Shown piece by piece: positions 36,593-46,015 of a stretch of 64,000 nt of DNA; within the stretch, counting starts at the first letter, position 1, and every line of letters begins with the position of its first letter. Location of the stretch: contig CAWARA010000015.1 of NCBI GenBank assembly GCA_963784195.1, positions 186,001 through 250,000 of the forward strand. The letters run 5' to 3'. Source of the stretch: CAVQAH01 sp963784195 (lineage in GTDB: Bacteria; Acidobacteriota; Vicinamibacteria; Vicinamibacterales; 2-12-FULL-66-21). Made by a program: the position numbers and the translations under genes. The notes beneath the pieces are model-generated. The model ran no database searches. It saw only the letters and a list, made by a program, of their open reading frames with translations, and was not told the origin of the DNA.

Positions 36593-37337
36593 TCAGCGGC
36601 CGGGATGTCTCGTGAGATCGACGACGATCTTGTAGCGGTCGCCGCGCATCACCGACTGGACGAACTCGAAGGGTTGTCCGTCCGAGAGGAGCGTGATGCG
36701 CTCGGCGGTCATCGCCGGCGACCGGACGGGCACGCGAAGGAGCTCGGCCTCTTCCCGCCGCATCAACCGCACGCAATAGGTTTCGCGAGCCGATGCGGGC
36801 TGCAGCCCGTAGCGATTCTGCAGCACGTCGTAGAGCGATGCGTCGCCGAACGTCGTGTCCGCGAGGCCCGGCACCAGATGTGACGGGAGAAACGCCGTTT
36901 GAATGCCCATCGGCTGGCGGTTGGCGAGTCTCAGGCGCCGCAGCCGGAACACGATGGTGCCGGGTTCAATCGCCAGCGCGGCAGCCACTTCGGGTGCGGC
37001 GGGAACCGTTTCCTGCTCGAGCACCTTCGAGGCGGGTACCAGACCCGTGACCGCGCATTTCGCTGGTGAAGCTGGTGAGCTCACGCGGACCCTGCTGCAG
37101 CCGTCGCCGCTCGACGAAGGTGCCGCGGCCCTGCTCGCGTCGAATGTAGCCCTCGGTGGCCAGATCGCGCAGCGCCTGCCGGACGGTGATTTTGCTGACC
37201 CGGAAGGTGCGCGCCAGTTCGTCCTCGGTCGGGAGCTGCGCGTCGGGCTGCCAGCGTCCGGCTTCGATCTCCCGCAGGATCACCGTTTTCAGCTGGTGGT
37301 AGAGGGGCAGGGGGCCGTGCCGGGTCAACGTCAGCAT
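36593..37337 (-). pseudogene. GntR-family regulator with UTRA domain (HutC type), +1 frameshift
   Basis: The N-terminal frame from ATG 37337 gives the GntR winged helix: PLPLYHQLKTVILREIEAGR, LPTEDELARTFRVSKITVRQ, ALRDLATEGYIRREQGRGTF. Near 37050 the frame breaks at EMRGHG and continues LVPASKVLEQETVPAAPEVA, the UTRA effector domain, with PMGIQTAFLPSHLVPGL and FEFVQSVMRGDRYKIVVDLT to the stop. Restored length is about 247 residues, normal for the HutC group. Effectors are sugars, histidine intermediates or other small molecules. It is divergent from a TonB receptor, which it likely controls. Confidence 0.85.
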
Positions 37338-37348
37338 GCTTGTCGAAT

Positions 37349-37365
37349 CATTATAATGTTATGAT
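37349..37365. promoter_or_regulatory. Palindromic operator/promoter between gntR and the TonB receptor
   Basis: CATTATAATG (37349-37358) is a perfect 10-base palindrome within the wider ATCAT...ATGAT arrangement (37348-37365). It contains TATAAT on both strands; on the minus strand it ends 12 bases before the gntR ATG. A GntR dimer binding here would cover the -10 of both genes. Confidence 0.5.
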
Positions 37366-37404
37366 GCCCGCCGTCAGATCGTCATTGATTGTACGGAGGC
37401 AGCG

Positions 37405-40400
37405 ATGCTCGACGAACGACCCCGGCAGGTTCGACGCGCGATCGTGTCCATCTTCTTCATGTTCATCCTGCTCGGGGCCCTGCCCGCGAGCAGCACCGCA
37501 CAGACCGTCACCGGCACCTTGCAGGGTTCGGTGACTGACACCACCGGATCGCCGCTGCCCGGCGTGTCCGTCAGCATCCAGAACATCGAGACCGGCGCCA
37601 CGCGGCAGGCGACGACGAACGAGCGCGGGCAGTACTCGGCGCCGTTCCTCCCGCTCGGCCGCTACAAAGTGTCGGCGTCGCTCAGCGGGTTCGGGGCAGT
37701 CGTCCGCGAGGCGAGCGTCACGCTCAATTCGACGACGGTCGTGGACTTCCGGCTCGATCCGGCGATCACGCAGGAGACGACCGTCACGGCCGAGCCTCCG
37801 CGGATCAACACGACCAATCAGCAGGTCCAGCAGTCGCTCAACTCCGAGCAGATCCTCGACAAGCCGACGTTCCAGAATCTGAACAACAACAATACGTTTC
37901 TGTCGCTGGCCGAGACGTTCGCCGGATTCCAGGAGAACCCGACGAGCGGGCAGAACAACCCGACGGCCTCGTCGGGATCGTCGATCAACTTCAACGGCAC
38001 CGGCACCCGCGGTGCCACATTCCAGATCGATGGCGTCAACAACGACGACTCGTCCGAGAACCAGCATCGTCAGGGAATCGCGCTGGCGGCGATCAAGGAA
38101 TTCCAGGTCATCAGCAACAGCTTCAGCGCCGAGTTCGGCCGCGGATACGGCGCGGTGGTGCTCGTGCAGACGAAGTCGGGAACGAATCAGATCCATGGCG
38201 AGGCGGCCTATACCAGGCAGGACAGCGACTGGAATGCGCTGCCGGCCTTCGCCACCGTCCGACCTAACAACCAGCGCCCGAACTACGGGGGCGTCGTCGG
38301 TTTGCCGCTGAAGAAAGATGTGCTCTTTGCGTTTGGCAGTGCCGAATACGGACGTCGTGACGGCACAAACAGCTACACGCGCGACCTGATCATCGGCGCG
38401 GATACATCCGGACCGCGGCTCACGCGCGGCAACGACACGCCAGCGAATCGCGCTTTCCAGGATTCAGTACTGGCGCGATTCGGCAGCCTGACGCCGAACG
38501 ATTCGCGGAGCAACCGGACCTATCAATCGCTGGTCGGCTTCGATCAGAAGACGGTGGACGGCAGCATCAGGCTGGACTGGAACGCGAGCGGCATCGATCG
38601 CTTTACCGGCCGCTACCAGGTACTCGAAGCAGAACCTCGACAACCAGGACATCATCGTCGGCGAGGCGACACAGCAGCTCAACGACCAGCAGAACGTCGG
38701 GTATCTCGTGGACGCGCACGCTCTCGAGCCGGACTGTCGGCGAGCTTCGCGTCGGCGTGGGAGTCCGCGACACCAACGTCAACATCAAGGCGGGGAACGA
38801 CACACCGATCATCCGCTTCGCTGGTATCGCACGTGTCCGCCTCAATCATCGGTAACGCCGGCAACTTCCCAATCCTTCGCGATCAAAATGACTACCAGCT
38901 CGTTTACAACCTCAGCAGCCTGCTTGGCGGCGGGCACAACATCAAAGCTGGAACGGACGTTCGCTTCTCGCACCTCGACGATCTGGCGCAGAGCAACACG
39001 CGGGGTTTCTGGAGCTTTGCGGCCGCCTGCGGCGGTGTGACGTATCCCAGTTCGTTTGCGGCGTTCTGGGACGGCTGTGTGTCGACGTATCAGACCGCCT
39101 TCGGGCCGTTTTTCCTCGAAGAACCGGATCAACGAATACAACTTCTACGCCGAGGACAGACTGGCAGAGTCGAGCAACTCACTGACGCTGAACCTCGGCT
39201 TCCGCTACGAGTATGCCGGCGCGGCGCAGGATGCGGACGACCTCGGTGGACTACGCGTACGACGATGACGCGAACAACATCGAGCCGCGGGTCGGGTTTG
39301 CCTGGACGCCCAACTGGAGCGGCGGACGCGTTAGGCGCGATCGCAGGTGAATCGGCCGGGTTCGTCGTCAGAGGTGGATACGGCCTCTATCACGGACGCC
39401 TGTTCCAGTCAGTTTTCTCGCAGAGCGGCGCCAGTATCCGAACGAACCCGCCGAATGCCGTCGCGCTCACCTTCAACACGACGCCGAACATCTTCAACCT
39501 GGCCGACCCGACAGCCGGGTTCGTGTTCACTCCCGGGCCGCAAACCGCCCGACATTCCGAGACACTGCCAAATGCGGATCTGGAAATGCCGGAGACGCAC
39601 CAGTGGAACTTGAGCATCGAGCGGCAGATGCCGTGGCGTTCGACTCTGCGCCTCACGTACAGCGGCGCGCGTGGAACCGGACTGATCCGCTACGTTCCCG
39701 AGAACCTTGCCGTCACCCCGGCCGAAGGCGGCATCGTCGTCGTCAACGCGCCCAACAACGCACCAGCCGCCGGGTCGCCCGATCTGCGTGGCGTGCTGAT
39801 CAACACCGTTGCGACGGACTTTCGCTGTGCAGGCACCGGCGTCATTCCTGGACAGGCGGTCAACGCCGCCTGCCCGAACGCCGTGCCGATCGCGAACAAC
39901 GAGATCAGCCTGCGCGTGCCGCGGATCAACGAGCGGCGTCCCGATCCGGCCTACACCACGAACCTGATCATCTCGAACGATGCAGACACCTGGTACCACG
40001 GGCTGCAGACCGAGTGGACCCGGGCGATGGCCAACGGCCTGTGGTTCTCGGCGACCTACACATGGAGCAAGTCGATCGACGACACGTCGGAAGCGACGTT
40101 CGTCGGCGCCGGCGACACTAATCAGCTCGGCCCGGACAAGAGCTTCGCGCGTGGCCTGTCCCGGTTCCACACACCACACCGGTTCACGTTCAACGGCTCC
40201 TGGATGCTGCCGATATTCAGGGATCGGCGTGACCTCATCGGTCAGATTCTCGGGGGCTGGCAACTGTCCGGCGTCGTCAAGCTCTCGCACGGCACGCCGT
40301 TTACGGTTATCGACACGGGCGGAGGCGACATCAACTGGGACGGTTTCAACGAGAACCGGCCGGTCATCCTCGATCCATCGATCCTTGGCAATACCATTGG

Positions 40401-40713
40401 CGACGTCGCGACCGGCGAACAGGATCTGCCCAGGTCCGCATTCACGCGCGCCACGCCCGACGACTACAACCGCCTGGTTGGCCGGAACACGTTCTACGGC
40501 GACGGCGTGCGCAACCTGGATGCCGGGCTGACGAAGAACGTGTACCTGTCGAACGGCCAGCGCCTGACCGGCCGGATCGAGGTCTACAACGTTTTCAACC
40601 GGCGCCAGTGGGCGTTCCCGCAGGCCGACTTCGCGAGCGCCACGTTCGGCCGGATCACGTCACAGTTCAATGCGCCGCGCTCGGTGCAGGTGCAGGTGAG
40701 GTGGATATTCTGA
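37405..40713 (+). CDS. TonB-dependent receptor, Oar-like, with two internally frame-shifted stretches
   Basis: The 1102-residue ORF has a signal peptide (AIVSIFFMFILLGALPASST), a carboxypeptidase-regulatory domain (GTLQGSVTDTTGSPLPGVSV), plug (IDGVNNDDSSENQHRQGIAL, EFQVISNSFSAEFGRGYGAV) and an Oar-type barrel to SVQVQVRWIF, ending in Phe. Residues translated from about 38622-38830 and 39120-39330 are not receptor-like in this frame, whereas the other two frames give sensible barrel sequence (YSKQNLDNQDIIVGEATQQL; TVGELRVGVGVRDTNVNIKA; RINEYNFYAEDRLAESSNSL; VDYAYDDDANNIEPRVGFAW). Each stretch therefore holds three +1 breaks that cancel. Substrate unknown; the divergent GntR regulator suggests an inducible nutrient. 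Confidence 0.85.
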   Translation: MLDERPRQVRRAIVSIFFMFILLGALPASSTAQTVTGTLQGSVTDTTGSPLPGVSVSIQNIETGATRQATTNERGQYSAPFLPLGRYKVSASLSGFGAVVREASVTLNSTTVVDFRLDPAITQETTVTAEPPRINTTNQQVQQSLNSEQILDKPTFQNLNNNNTFLSLAETFAGFQENPTSGQNNPTASSGSSINFNGTGTRGATFQIDGVNNDDSSENQHRQGIALAAIKEFQVISNSFSAEFGRGYGAVVLVQTKSGTNQIHGEAAYTRQDSDWNALPAFATVRPNNQRPNYGGVVGLPLKKDVLFAFGSAEYGRRDGTNSYTRDLIIGADTSGPRLTRGNDTPANRAFQDSVLARFGSLTPNDSRSNRTYQSLVGFDQKTVDGSIRLDWNASGIDRFTGRYQVLEAEPRQPGHHRRRGDTAAQRPAERRVSRGRARSRAGLSASFASAWESATPTSTSRRGTTHRSSASLVSHVSASIIGNAGNFPILRDQNDYQLVYNLSSLLGGGHNIKAGTDVRFSHLDDLAQSNTRGFWSFAAACGGVTYPSSFAAFWDGCVSTYQTAFGPFFLEEPDQRIQLLRRGQTGRVEQLTDAEPRLPLRVCRRGAGCGRPRWTTRTTMTRTTSSRGSGLPGRPTGAADALGAIAGESAGFVVRGGYGLYHGRLFQSVFSQSGASIRTNPPNAVALTFNTTPNIFNLADPTAGFVFTPGPQTARHSETLPNADLEMPETHQWNLSIERQMPWRSTLRLTYSGARGTGLIRYVPENLAVTPAEGGIVVVNAPNNAPAAGSPDLRGVLINTVATDFRCAGTGVIPGQAVNAACPNAVPIANNEISLRVPRINERRPDPAYTTNLIISNDADTWYHGLQTEWTRAMANGLWFSATYTWSKSIDDTSEATFVGAGDTNQLGPDKSFARGLSRFHTPHRFTFNGSWMLPIFRDRRDLIGQILGGWQLSGVVKLSHGTPFTVIDTGGGDINWDGFNENRPVILDPSILGNTIGDVATGEQDLPRSAFTRATPDDYNRLVGRNTFYGDGVRNLDAGLTKNVYLSNGQRLTGRIEVYNVFNRRQWAFPQADFASATFGRITSQFNAPRSVQVQVRWIF

Positions 40714-42505
40714 ACGTGCGACGTGCGACGTGCGACGTGCGACGTCGACGTCCCGTCGTGACGGCCCAGTAGTCGATCCACTGCCGTCGGATGCCGTTGG
40801 CTCGGTTGATGAGTTCAGCGCTTGGCGTTCGCCCGTGCTCCACGATCACCACGATCCCGGTGTTGAAATGTCGCTGGGAATGATTGACGTCGGGTAAGCG
40901 CGGACCCTCCGCGGCGATGACGTCTTGAATCGTAATCCTCATTCGTTGGCCCTTGAAGATCGGGCGTCCGTTTGCGTCCGTGCCGATCCGGACAAGCGGC
41001 CTCACGATGAAGAAGTCGGGCACCTCAGCGGCGGCGATCAATCCCATCAAGTAGAGATCGAGATAGGAGTAACGCGAGGCGGGTACGAAGTAGCCATCGC
41101 GCAATTGGGTGAACGTGCCGTCGAGATTGTCTTGCCACACGCCTCCACCTTCAGTGGAAGCCTCGAGAGGCAGCGAGTATGGATACGCCACGCGCGCCTG
41201 CAACCCGGGATCCCAATGGGGCCACGCGCCGAGCGAGATCATCTGGCCATTCACGCGGGCGGCAGCATACGCCGACCAGCGGTGTCCGATCTCGTGACCG
41301 AGATGCCCGACGGCGTAATTGTACGGACGGGGCTTCCCGTCGGGTGTCGCCTGCGCGAGCGGGCGTGTATAGAACGCGATATTTTTCGGGTTTCCGACTG
41401 GCGCATTGTCGGGCGGGCTCTCTTGCATTTCGTTCGCACCGACAAAGATCGGCTGCGCCAGGCCGAGCTGAAATCGCCCGCCCGTGCAGCGGCTCTCGAG
41501 GATCGGTTTCGTTTGAGCGTGCCTAGTATCCCCGATCCCGGTGACGTTGCCTCCGATCGGCCCATCGCTCGGGCTGCTGGCCTCCTGGCTGTCGACGCGG
41601 AAATCCGAATAGTAGGCGAGAAAATCGAACTTGTCGCCCAGCGCTTGAATGACGGTGCAGGAAAGGTCCTGCGGTCGCGGCGGCTCCAGGTAATGAAACG
41701 ACTCATACACAGCGGCGAACGGACCGCTGTTCGGGGTCAGACGGGACAGGTGTACGGATTGAACGCGCTCACCCGTCGATAAGATTGGATAAATCCCGAC
41801 GATGCCGTCCTTCGCCGCCATGGTCTTGTACGACATCTCGATTGAGCCATCGCGATGCAGGACCGCCTGAAACAGATTGATCGTGGGAAACCAGGAGAAA
41901 TCCAACAGGCTTCCGAATGGCTCGGTGAGCTTCCACGTAATGACGACGCGATCGGCTAACTCCCGCACGTCGTGCGGGCCGGCCATCCTGGGCTTCAGAA
42001 ACACGCAGATGGCTGGCGCACGCGCACCCAGCCTGCCGCCCACGTCAGCGAGACGGTCAAATCGTCCAATGGCGGAAGCGATTCCGCCGTCAAGCTGACC
42101 GTACGCATCGACATCATCCACCCTCGGTGGCGGACCGAATCGAATGGATCCCGTCGTCCCCACGGAAAACGAACTCCACCGTTGCCCTGAGAACGGAAAC
42201 GTGAACCGCTGAAGGCTGAGGTCAGAACCGGTGAGTTCAACACCGTAGTCAGCCTCCCACTGTAACGTCTGATTCGTCACACGGTAACGGGAACCGGCTG
42301 GACTGAATCGCAGCGTGCGGCCGACGAGATCAAACAGGTTCGGTTGCCCGAGTGCTGCGCGGTCCAATTCGATCACGATCAAATCGCCGTTTGTCGATAC
42401 CTGACCGATGGAATGTCCCGGTGTCTTCTGCTGCCCGGCGTATGAGGACCCGGGATTCAACACCAATCCACACAACAAATTCACGCCACGAGACACGTGC
42501 GTCAC
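40667..42505 (-). CDS. Secreted zinc-metalloprotease-like protein (HEIGH motif)
   Basis: The 612-residue ORF carries HLGHEIGHRW around residue 410, an HExxH zinc site, followed by WRDN-like GGVWQDNLDGTF and YSYLDLYLMGLIAAAEVPDF. This last element is shared by large secreted acidobacterial hypotheticals with an HE(L/I)GHRW site. The N-terminal half (GDLIVIELDRAALGQPNLFD, VGTTGSIRFG, IEMSYKTMAAKDGIVGIYP) is beta-rich and probably not catalytic. The leader VNLLCGLVLNPGSSYAG is weak, so the 5' end may be wrong. The last 25-30 residues are read through a heptamer repeat and the 3' end of the receptor gene, so the natural stop may have been lost. Confidence 0.65.
   Translation of the reverse strand: MTHVSRGVNLLCGLVLNPGSSYAGQQKTPGHSIGQVSTNGDLIVIELDRAALGQPNLFDLVGRTLRFSPAGSRYRVTNQTLQWEADYGVELTGSDLSLQRFTFPFSGQRWSSFSVGTTGSIRFGPPPRVDDVDAYGQLDGGIASAIGRFDRLADVGGRLGARAPAICVFLKPRMAGPHDVRELADRVVITWKLTEPFGSLLDFSWFPTINLFQAVLHRDGSIEMSYKTMAAKDGIVGIYPILSTGERVQSVHLSRLTPNSGPFAAVYESFHYLEPPRPQDLSCTVIQALGDKFDFLAYYSDFRVDSQEASSPSDGPIGGNVTGIGDTRHAQTKPILESRCTGGRFQLGLAQPIFVGANEMQESPPDNAPVGNPKNIAFYTRPLAQATPDGKPRPYNYAVGHLGHEIGHRWSAYAAARVNGQMISLGAWPHWDPGLQARVAYPYSLPLEASTEGGGVWQDNLDGTFTQLRDGYFVPASRYSYLDLYLMGLIAAAEVPDFFIVRPLVRIGTDANGRPIFKGQRMRITIQDVIAAEGPRLPDVNHSQRHFNTGIVVIVEHGRTPSAELINRANGIRRQWIDYWAVTTGRRRRTSHVARRTFRISTSPAPAPSAAH
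40714..40749. repeat. Heptamer tandem repeat ACGTGCG x4
   Basis: Four exact ACGTGCG units (40714-40741) and a partial ACGTCGACG follow the receptor stop. Read on the minus strand they encode the SHVARRT tail of the convergent metalloprotease ORF. Confidence 0.75.
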
Positions 42506-42744
42506 TCAGTCCCCAGAATGAAGAAGTCCGCATCAGCATTCTCGCCGACAGATCGAAGTTCGCGATCCGTCGCTGGATGGGGCAGGCGTATGCGCTCGGG
42601 AACTCGATCAGGCACATTGAGTTGATCAGGAGTGCCCACGCTGACACCATCATCGTCGTGATGGCACAAAGCGGGCGCGATAGCGGTCGCGCACGCTTCG
42701 CTTCTATCTGACGCCGGGATGGGCGGCGGGTTCCACGGGCGATT

Positions 42745-43260
42745 TCAGGCTATATAGCGGTCGCGCACGATCTTCATGTGGTGGGTGACGTGGCCCGCCG
42801 CGATGTAGGCGAGTGCGCGCACGGTGAACGGGTTGCCGCTGGCGATGCCGCGTCTTGTCCACGCGTCCTTGGGCAGATTCTGGAAGAACGTCAGCGTTGC
42901 CGCGCGCACGGCGCGGAACTCCTCGAGATGGCTCGTCCACGTTCGCTCGTCTGCGCCAGCCGTAGCGATCGCCTGATTCTGGTCGAAGCTCGGCAGCGGA
43001 TCCTCAAAGCCTCGCGCAAACCAGAAAGCACGTGAGACGAACAGGCGTTCTGTGTCGTTCAGGTGGCTCACCACTTCGCGGATGCTCCACTTGCCCGGCG
43101 CATAGCGATGCAGTGATTTCGCCTCGGAGATGCCGCGCAGGAAGGTCAGCGTCTCGGGAAACTGGGCTTCGAGTATCCTGCAGATGTCGCCCTCGCCGAC
43201 CTGATCGATGTAGGTAAAGTAGTATTCAGCGGCTTCGGTCCGGTCCAGAATCGCGGCCAT
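42745..43260 (-). CDS. DinB-like four-helix protein (DinB_2 superfamily)
   Basis: The 171-residue protein matches DinB/YfiT-like folds: LHRYAPGKWSIREVVSHLND, TERLFVSRAFWFARGFEDPL, and C-terminal ALAYIAAGHVTHHMKIVRDR. The His residues in VVSHLND and GHVTHHM form the expected metal triad. Many members are thiol S-transferases using bacillithiol or mycothiol; for Acidobacteriota the thiol is unknown. The 239 bases upstream of this gene's neighbour (42506-42744) hold no gene that I can support. Confidence 0.88.
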   Translation of the reverse strand: MAAILDRTEAAEYYFTYIDQVGEGDICRILEAQFPETLTFLRGISEAKSLHRYAPGKWSIREVVSHLNDTERLFVSRAFWFARGFEDPLPSFDQNQAIATAGADERTWTSHLEEFRAVRAATLTFFQNLPKDAWTRRGIASGNPFTVRALAYIAAGHVTHHMKIVRDRYIA

Positions 43261-43406
43261 TTCGCACCACCTGACAAGGAGACTACACCGCGAATCAGGC
43301 AGTCCGCAATCCGTGAATCGACAACCCCTCGACCGTCAATGCACAATCGTGAATTGCGTCCGTCAATGCGCAATCGTCAATCTGTAAGCGTCCATCGCCA
43401 AAGCCT

Positions 43407-45458
43407 ATGAAGCACCGACTTCTCGCCGTCTTCGCCACCGCTTTTCTGGCCGGCTGCTCGGGCCAGTCCTCGTCCGCGCCTCCTCCTGCCGACGCGCCCA
43501 AGCCGTTGAGCTCCGGTGTGGATCCAGCCGGTTTCGACAAGGCGATCAGGCCACAAGACGACCTCTACAAGTTCGTCAACGGCGGGTGGCTGGCGAAGAC
43601 GGAGATCCCGGCGGACAAGGGCGCCTACGGTGGTTTCTACGAAGCTATCGATCGCACCCAGGATCGGCTGCACGAGATCGTCGAGGCTGCCGCCAAGGCG
43701 CCGAACAAGGCGGCCGGATCCGACCAGCAGAAGCTCGGGGACTTCTTCACGGCGTTCATGGACGAAGCCCGCGCCAATCAGCTTGGCAAGGCGCCGCTCG
43801 AACCCGAGCTCGCGCGCATCGATGCGCTGAAGAGCAAGGACGAGCTCGTTCGTCACATGGCGCGAATGGTGAAACTGAACATGACGTCGGTTGCGGGCGG
43901 CTTCGTCGACGGCGATGCGCAGGATCCGAAGACGGCGGTGCTCTACCTCTCTCAGAGCGGGCTCGGGTTGCCCGATCGTGACTACTACCTGAAAGACGAT
44001 CCGAAATTGAAGGAGTATCGGACCAAATACCTCGCCTATGTCACGAAGATGCTGACCCTCGCGGGGCAGTCGAATCCTGAGGCGGCTGCCAAGGAGATCG
44101 TCGCGTTCGAGACGAGGCTGGCGCGATCGCATTGGACGAACGTCGAGAGCCGCGATGCGGTGAAGACATACAACAAGGTGGCGCTCGCGGAACTGCCCAA
44201 ACGGTTTCCGGGTTTCGACTGGTCTGCCTGGGTGGATGAGGCTGGCATCAAGGGTGCCACCGGTGTGGTCGTCGCCCAGCCCAGTTACTTTCAGGCCATG
44301 GCCGCCGCGGTCGGGCAGATGCCGGTCGATCGATGGAAGCCCTATCTGAAATTCCACACGGCGAGCGCGCTGGCGCCATATCTCAGCAAGGAATTCGTCG
44401 ACGCACGGTTCGACTTCTACGGCCGCACGCTGCAGGGCGTGCCGGAGCTGGAGCCGCGGTGGAAGCGCGCCATCAACAATCTCGAGAACACGCTCGGCGA
44501 GATGCTCGGGAAGGCCTACGTCGACCGTCACTTCAAGCCTGAAGCGAAAGCCCGCATGGATCGCCTCGTCGAAAACCTCAGGGGCGCGTTCCGCGAGGGC
44601 ATCGACAAGCTCGAATGGATGGGTCCTGAGACGAAGAAGGAAGCGCAGGCGAAGCTCGCCGCCTTCCGTCCGAAGGTCGGCTATCCCTCGAAGTGGCGCG
44701 ACTACTCCAAGGTCGAAATCAAGCCGGACGATCTGGTCGGCAACATGATGCGCGGCTGGATGGCCGAGAGTGAATATCAGCTCGGCAAGGCGGGCAAGCC
44801 GGTCGATCCCGAAGAATGGGGTATGACGCCGCAGACGGTGAACGCCTACTACAATCCCGTCCGGAACGAGATCGTCTTTCCCGCCGCTATTCTTCAGCAG
44901 CCGTTCTTCGACATGGAAGCCGACGATGCGATGAACTACGGCGCGATCGGCGGCGTCATCGGTCACGAGATGGGACACGGCTTCGACGATCAGGGACGCC
45001 GTTACGATGCGCAGGGCCGCCTGCGCGACTGGTGGACCGCCAAGGATGCCGAGCAGTTCATGGTTCGCGCGAAGGGCCTGGTCGCGCAGTATGCCGCGAT
45101 GGAAGCGTTGCCCGGCCTGCACGTGAACGGCGAGTTGACGCTTGGCGAGAACATCGGCGACCTGACGGGCGTCGCGATCTCTCACCGCGCCTACGAGCTG
45201 TCGCTCGGCGGTAAAGAGGCGCCGGTGCTCGACGGCGCGGCGGGCGACCAGCGCTTCTTTTACGGATGGGTGCAGGCGTGGCGTGCCAAGTATCGCGAAG
45301 ATGCGCTCCGGCAGCAGGTGCTGACCAATCCGCACGCACCCGACATGATGCGCGGTAACGGCCCGTTGCCGAACGTCGCGAGCTTCTACAGCACGTTCGA
45401 CGTCAAGGAAACGGACAAGATGTGGCTGGCTCCTGACAAGCGCGTCAAGATTTGGTGA
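43407..45458 (+). CDS. pepO: M13-family zinc metallopeptidase (neprilysin/PepO-like), lipoprotein
   Basis: The 683-residue protein has a lipoprotein signal (LLAVFATAFLAGCSGQ) with Cys as lipid site. The mature part follows M13 order: FDKAIRPQDDLYKFVNGGWL at the start, NAYYNPVRNEIVFPAAILQQ (substrate-binding NAY), VIGHEMGHGFDDQGRRYDAQ (HExxH zinc site), GENIGDLTGV (third zinc Glu) and a closing VASFYSTFDVKETDKMWLAP DKRVKIW. It cleaves small peptides in the periplasm or at the cell surface. It is intact and free of frame breaks. Short CAATCGT-type repeats lie just upstream (43330-43380). Confidence 0.93.
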   Translation: MKHRLLAVFATAFLAGCSGQSSSAPPPADAPKPLSSGVDPAGFDKAIRPQDDLYKFVNGGWLAKTEIPADKGAYGGFYEAIDRTQDRLHEIVEAAAKAPNKAAGSDQQKLGDFFTAFMDEARANQLGKAPLEPELARIDALKSKDELVRHMARMVKLNMTSVAGGFVDGDAQDPKTAVLYLSQSGLGLPDRDYYLKDDPKLKEYRTKYLAYVTKMLTLAGQSNPEAAAKEIVAFETRLARSHWTNVESRDAVKTYNKVALAELPKRFPGFDWSAWVDEAGIKGATGVVVAQPSYFQAMAAAVGQMPVDRWKPYLKFHTASALAPYLSKEFVDARFDFYGRTLQGVPELEPRWKRAINNLENTLGEMLGKAYVDRHFKPEAKARMDRLVENLRGAFREGIDKLEWMGPETKKEAQAKLAAFRPKVGYPSKWRDYSKVEIKPDDLVGNMMRGWMAESEYQLGKAGKPVDPEEWGMTPQTVNAYYNPVRNEIVFPAAILQQPFFDMEADDAMNYGAIGGVIGHEMGHGFDDQGRRYDAQGRLRDWWTAKDAEQFMVRAKGLVAQYAAMEALPGLHVNGELTLGENIGDLTGVAISHRAYELSLGGKEAPVLDGAAGDQRFFYGWVQAWRAKYREDALRQQVLTNPHAPDMMRGNGPLPNVASFYSTFDVKETDKMWLAPDKRVKIW

Positions 45459-45560
45459 GGTTGACGGGCAAGGCGCGAACTTGGCGAACCGCGGCCTCGA
45501 TGCGCCGCGCGCGAGTCTCCGGTTTCTTCGCGCTCACGATGGCCTCGACGTGCTCGCGCT
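45445..45560 (-). pseudogene. Relic: C-terminal tail of a YdeI/OmpD-associated-type protein
   Basis: On the minus strand the residues QREHVEAIVSAKKPETRARR, IEAAVRQVRALPVNL match the C-terminal tail of the YdeI/OmpD-associated family. Upstream the frame runs into palindromic repeats and has no family sequence. The 5' part seems to have been lost, perhaps to the repeat element. It overlaps the M13 gene end by 14 bases. Confidence 0.5.
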
Positions 45561-45675
45561 GGCGGCTGTAGCGATCGTCCAGCGGGCCCGGCCAGCGGCC
45601 TTCATTGCTCGCAATTGGTGGCATGAGGGGCAGACCACGCACGAGTGCCACCGGTAGCGACGAGCGCGCCGGTGT

Positions 45676-45979
45676 GCCGATGCCGGCCCGGCCGTCGGCC
45701 GGGCCGTGCGATCGACCGACACCCCGCGGGCACAAGCCGCCTCCACCGTTCGCCCGCGGCTTGTGTCCGCGGGGTGTCGGTCGATTCGCTCGCCGCCTGC
45801 GCGCGGCGGCATCGGCGGGTTGGCGCATGGTGTCTCGTGGCTGTCACGAGATGTGTAGGATCATCAGCGCCAGCGGCCGGGCCGACATCGGCCGCTGACG
45901 GACGCCTGACAACTGTCTCCGTTGCTCCGTTCCTCTGAGTTGAAGCTCGTTCCGTTCCCTCCGTCCCCTCCGTTCCCGC
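45676..45979. repeat. Composite hairpin repeat, copy A of a two-copy family
   Basis: This fills most of the 557-base gap after the M13 gene. It holds GGCCCGGCC-GTC-GGCCGGGCC (45685-45705), then a 30-base inverted repeat with one mismatch (45711-45740 with 45756-45785, 15-base loop), and a pyrimidine-rich tail beginning TGAAGCTCGTTCCGTTCCCT (45941). The GCCGATGCCGGCCCGGCC start, a CGGTCGATTCGCTCG centre and the tail recur in copy B at 53623-53873. Confidence 0.75.
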
Positions 45980-46004
45980 GCCCGCGACTCCCCAAAAACC
46001 GGTA

Positions 46005-46010
46005 TATATA
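46005..46010 (+). promoter_or_regulatory. TATATA box next to a start codon
   Basis: TATATA ends five bases before ATG 46016, with no Shine-Dalgarno between. It fits a leaderless start for the following small gene; no -35 is evident. Confidence 0.35.
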
Positions 46011-46015
46011 GGTCA

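Noticed and set aside
40714..40749. CRISPR array
   Set aside because: Units are 7 bases, contiguous and without spacers.
42330..42653. 107-residue minus-strand ORF upstream of the metalloprotease
   Set aside because: Overlaps the metalloprotease 5' end, no motif or ribosome site.
43377..45335. 652-residue minus-strand frame
   Set aside because: Antisense of the M13 peptidase with intact zinc site; no domain of its own.
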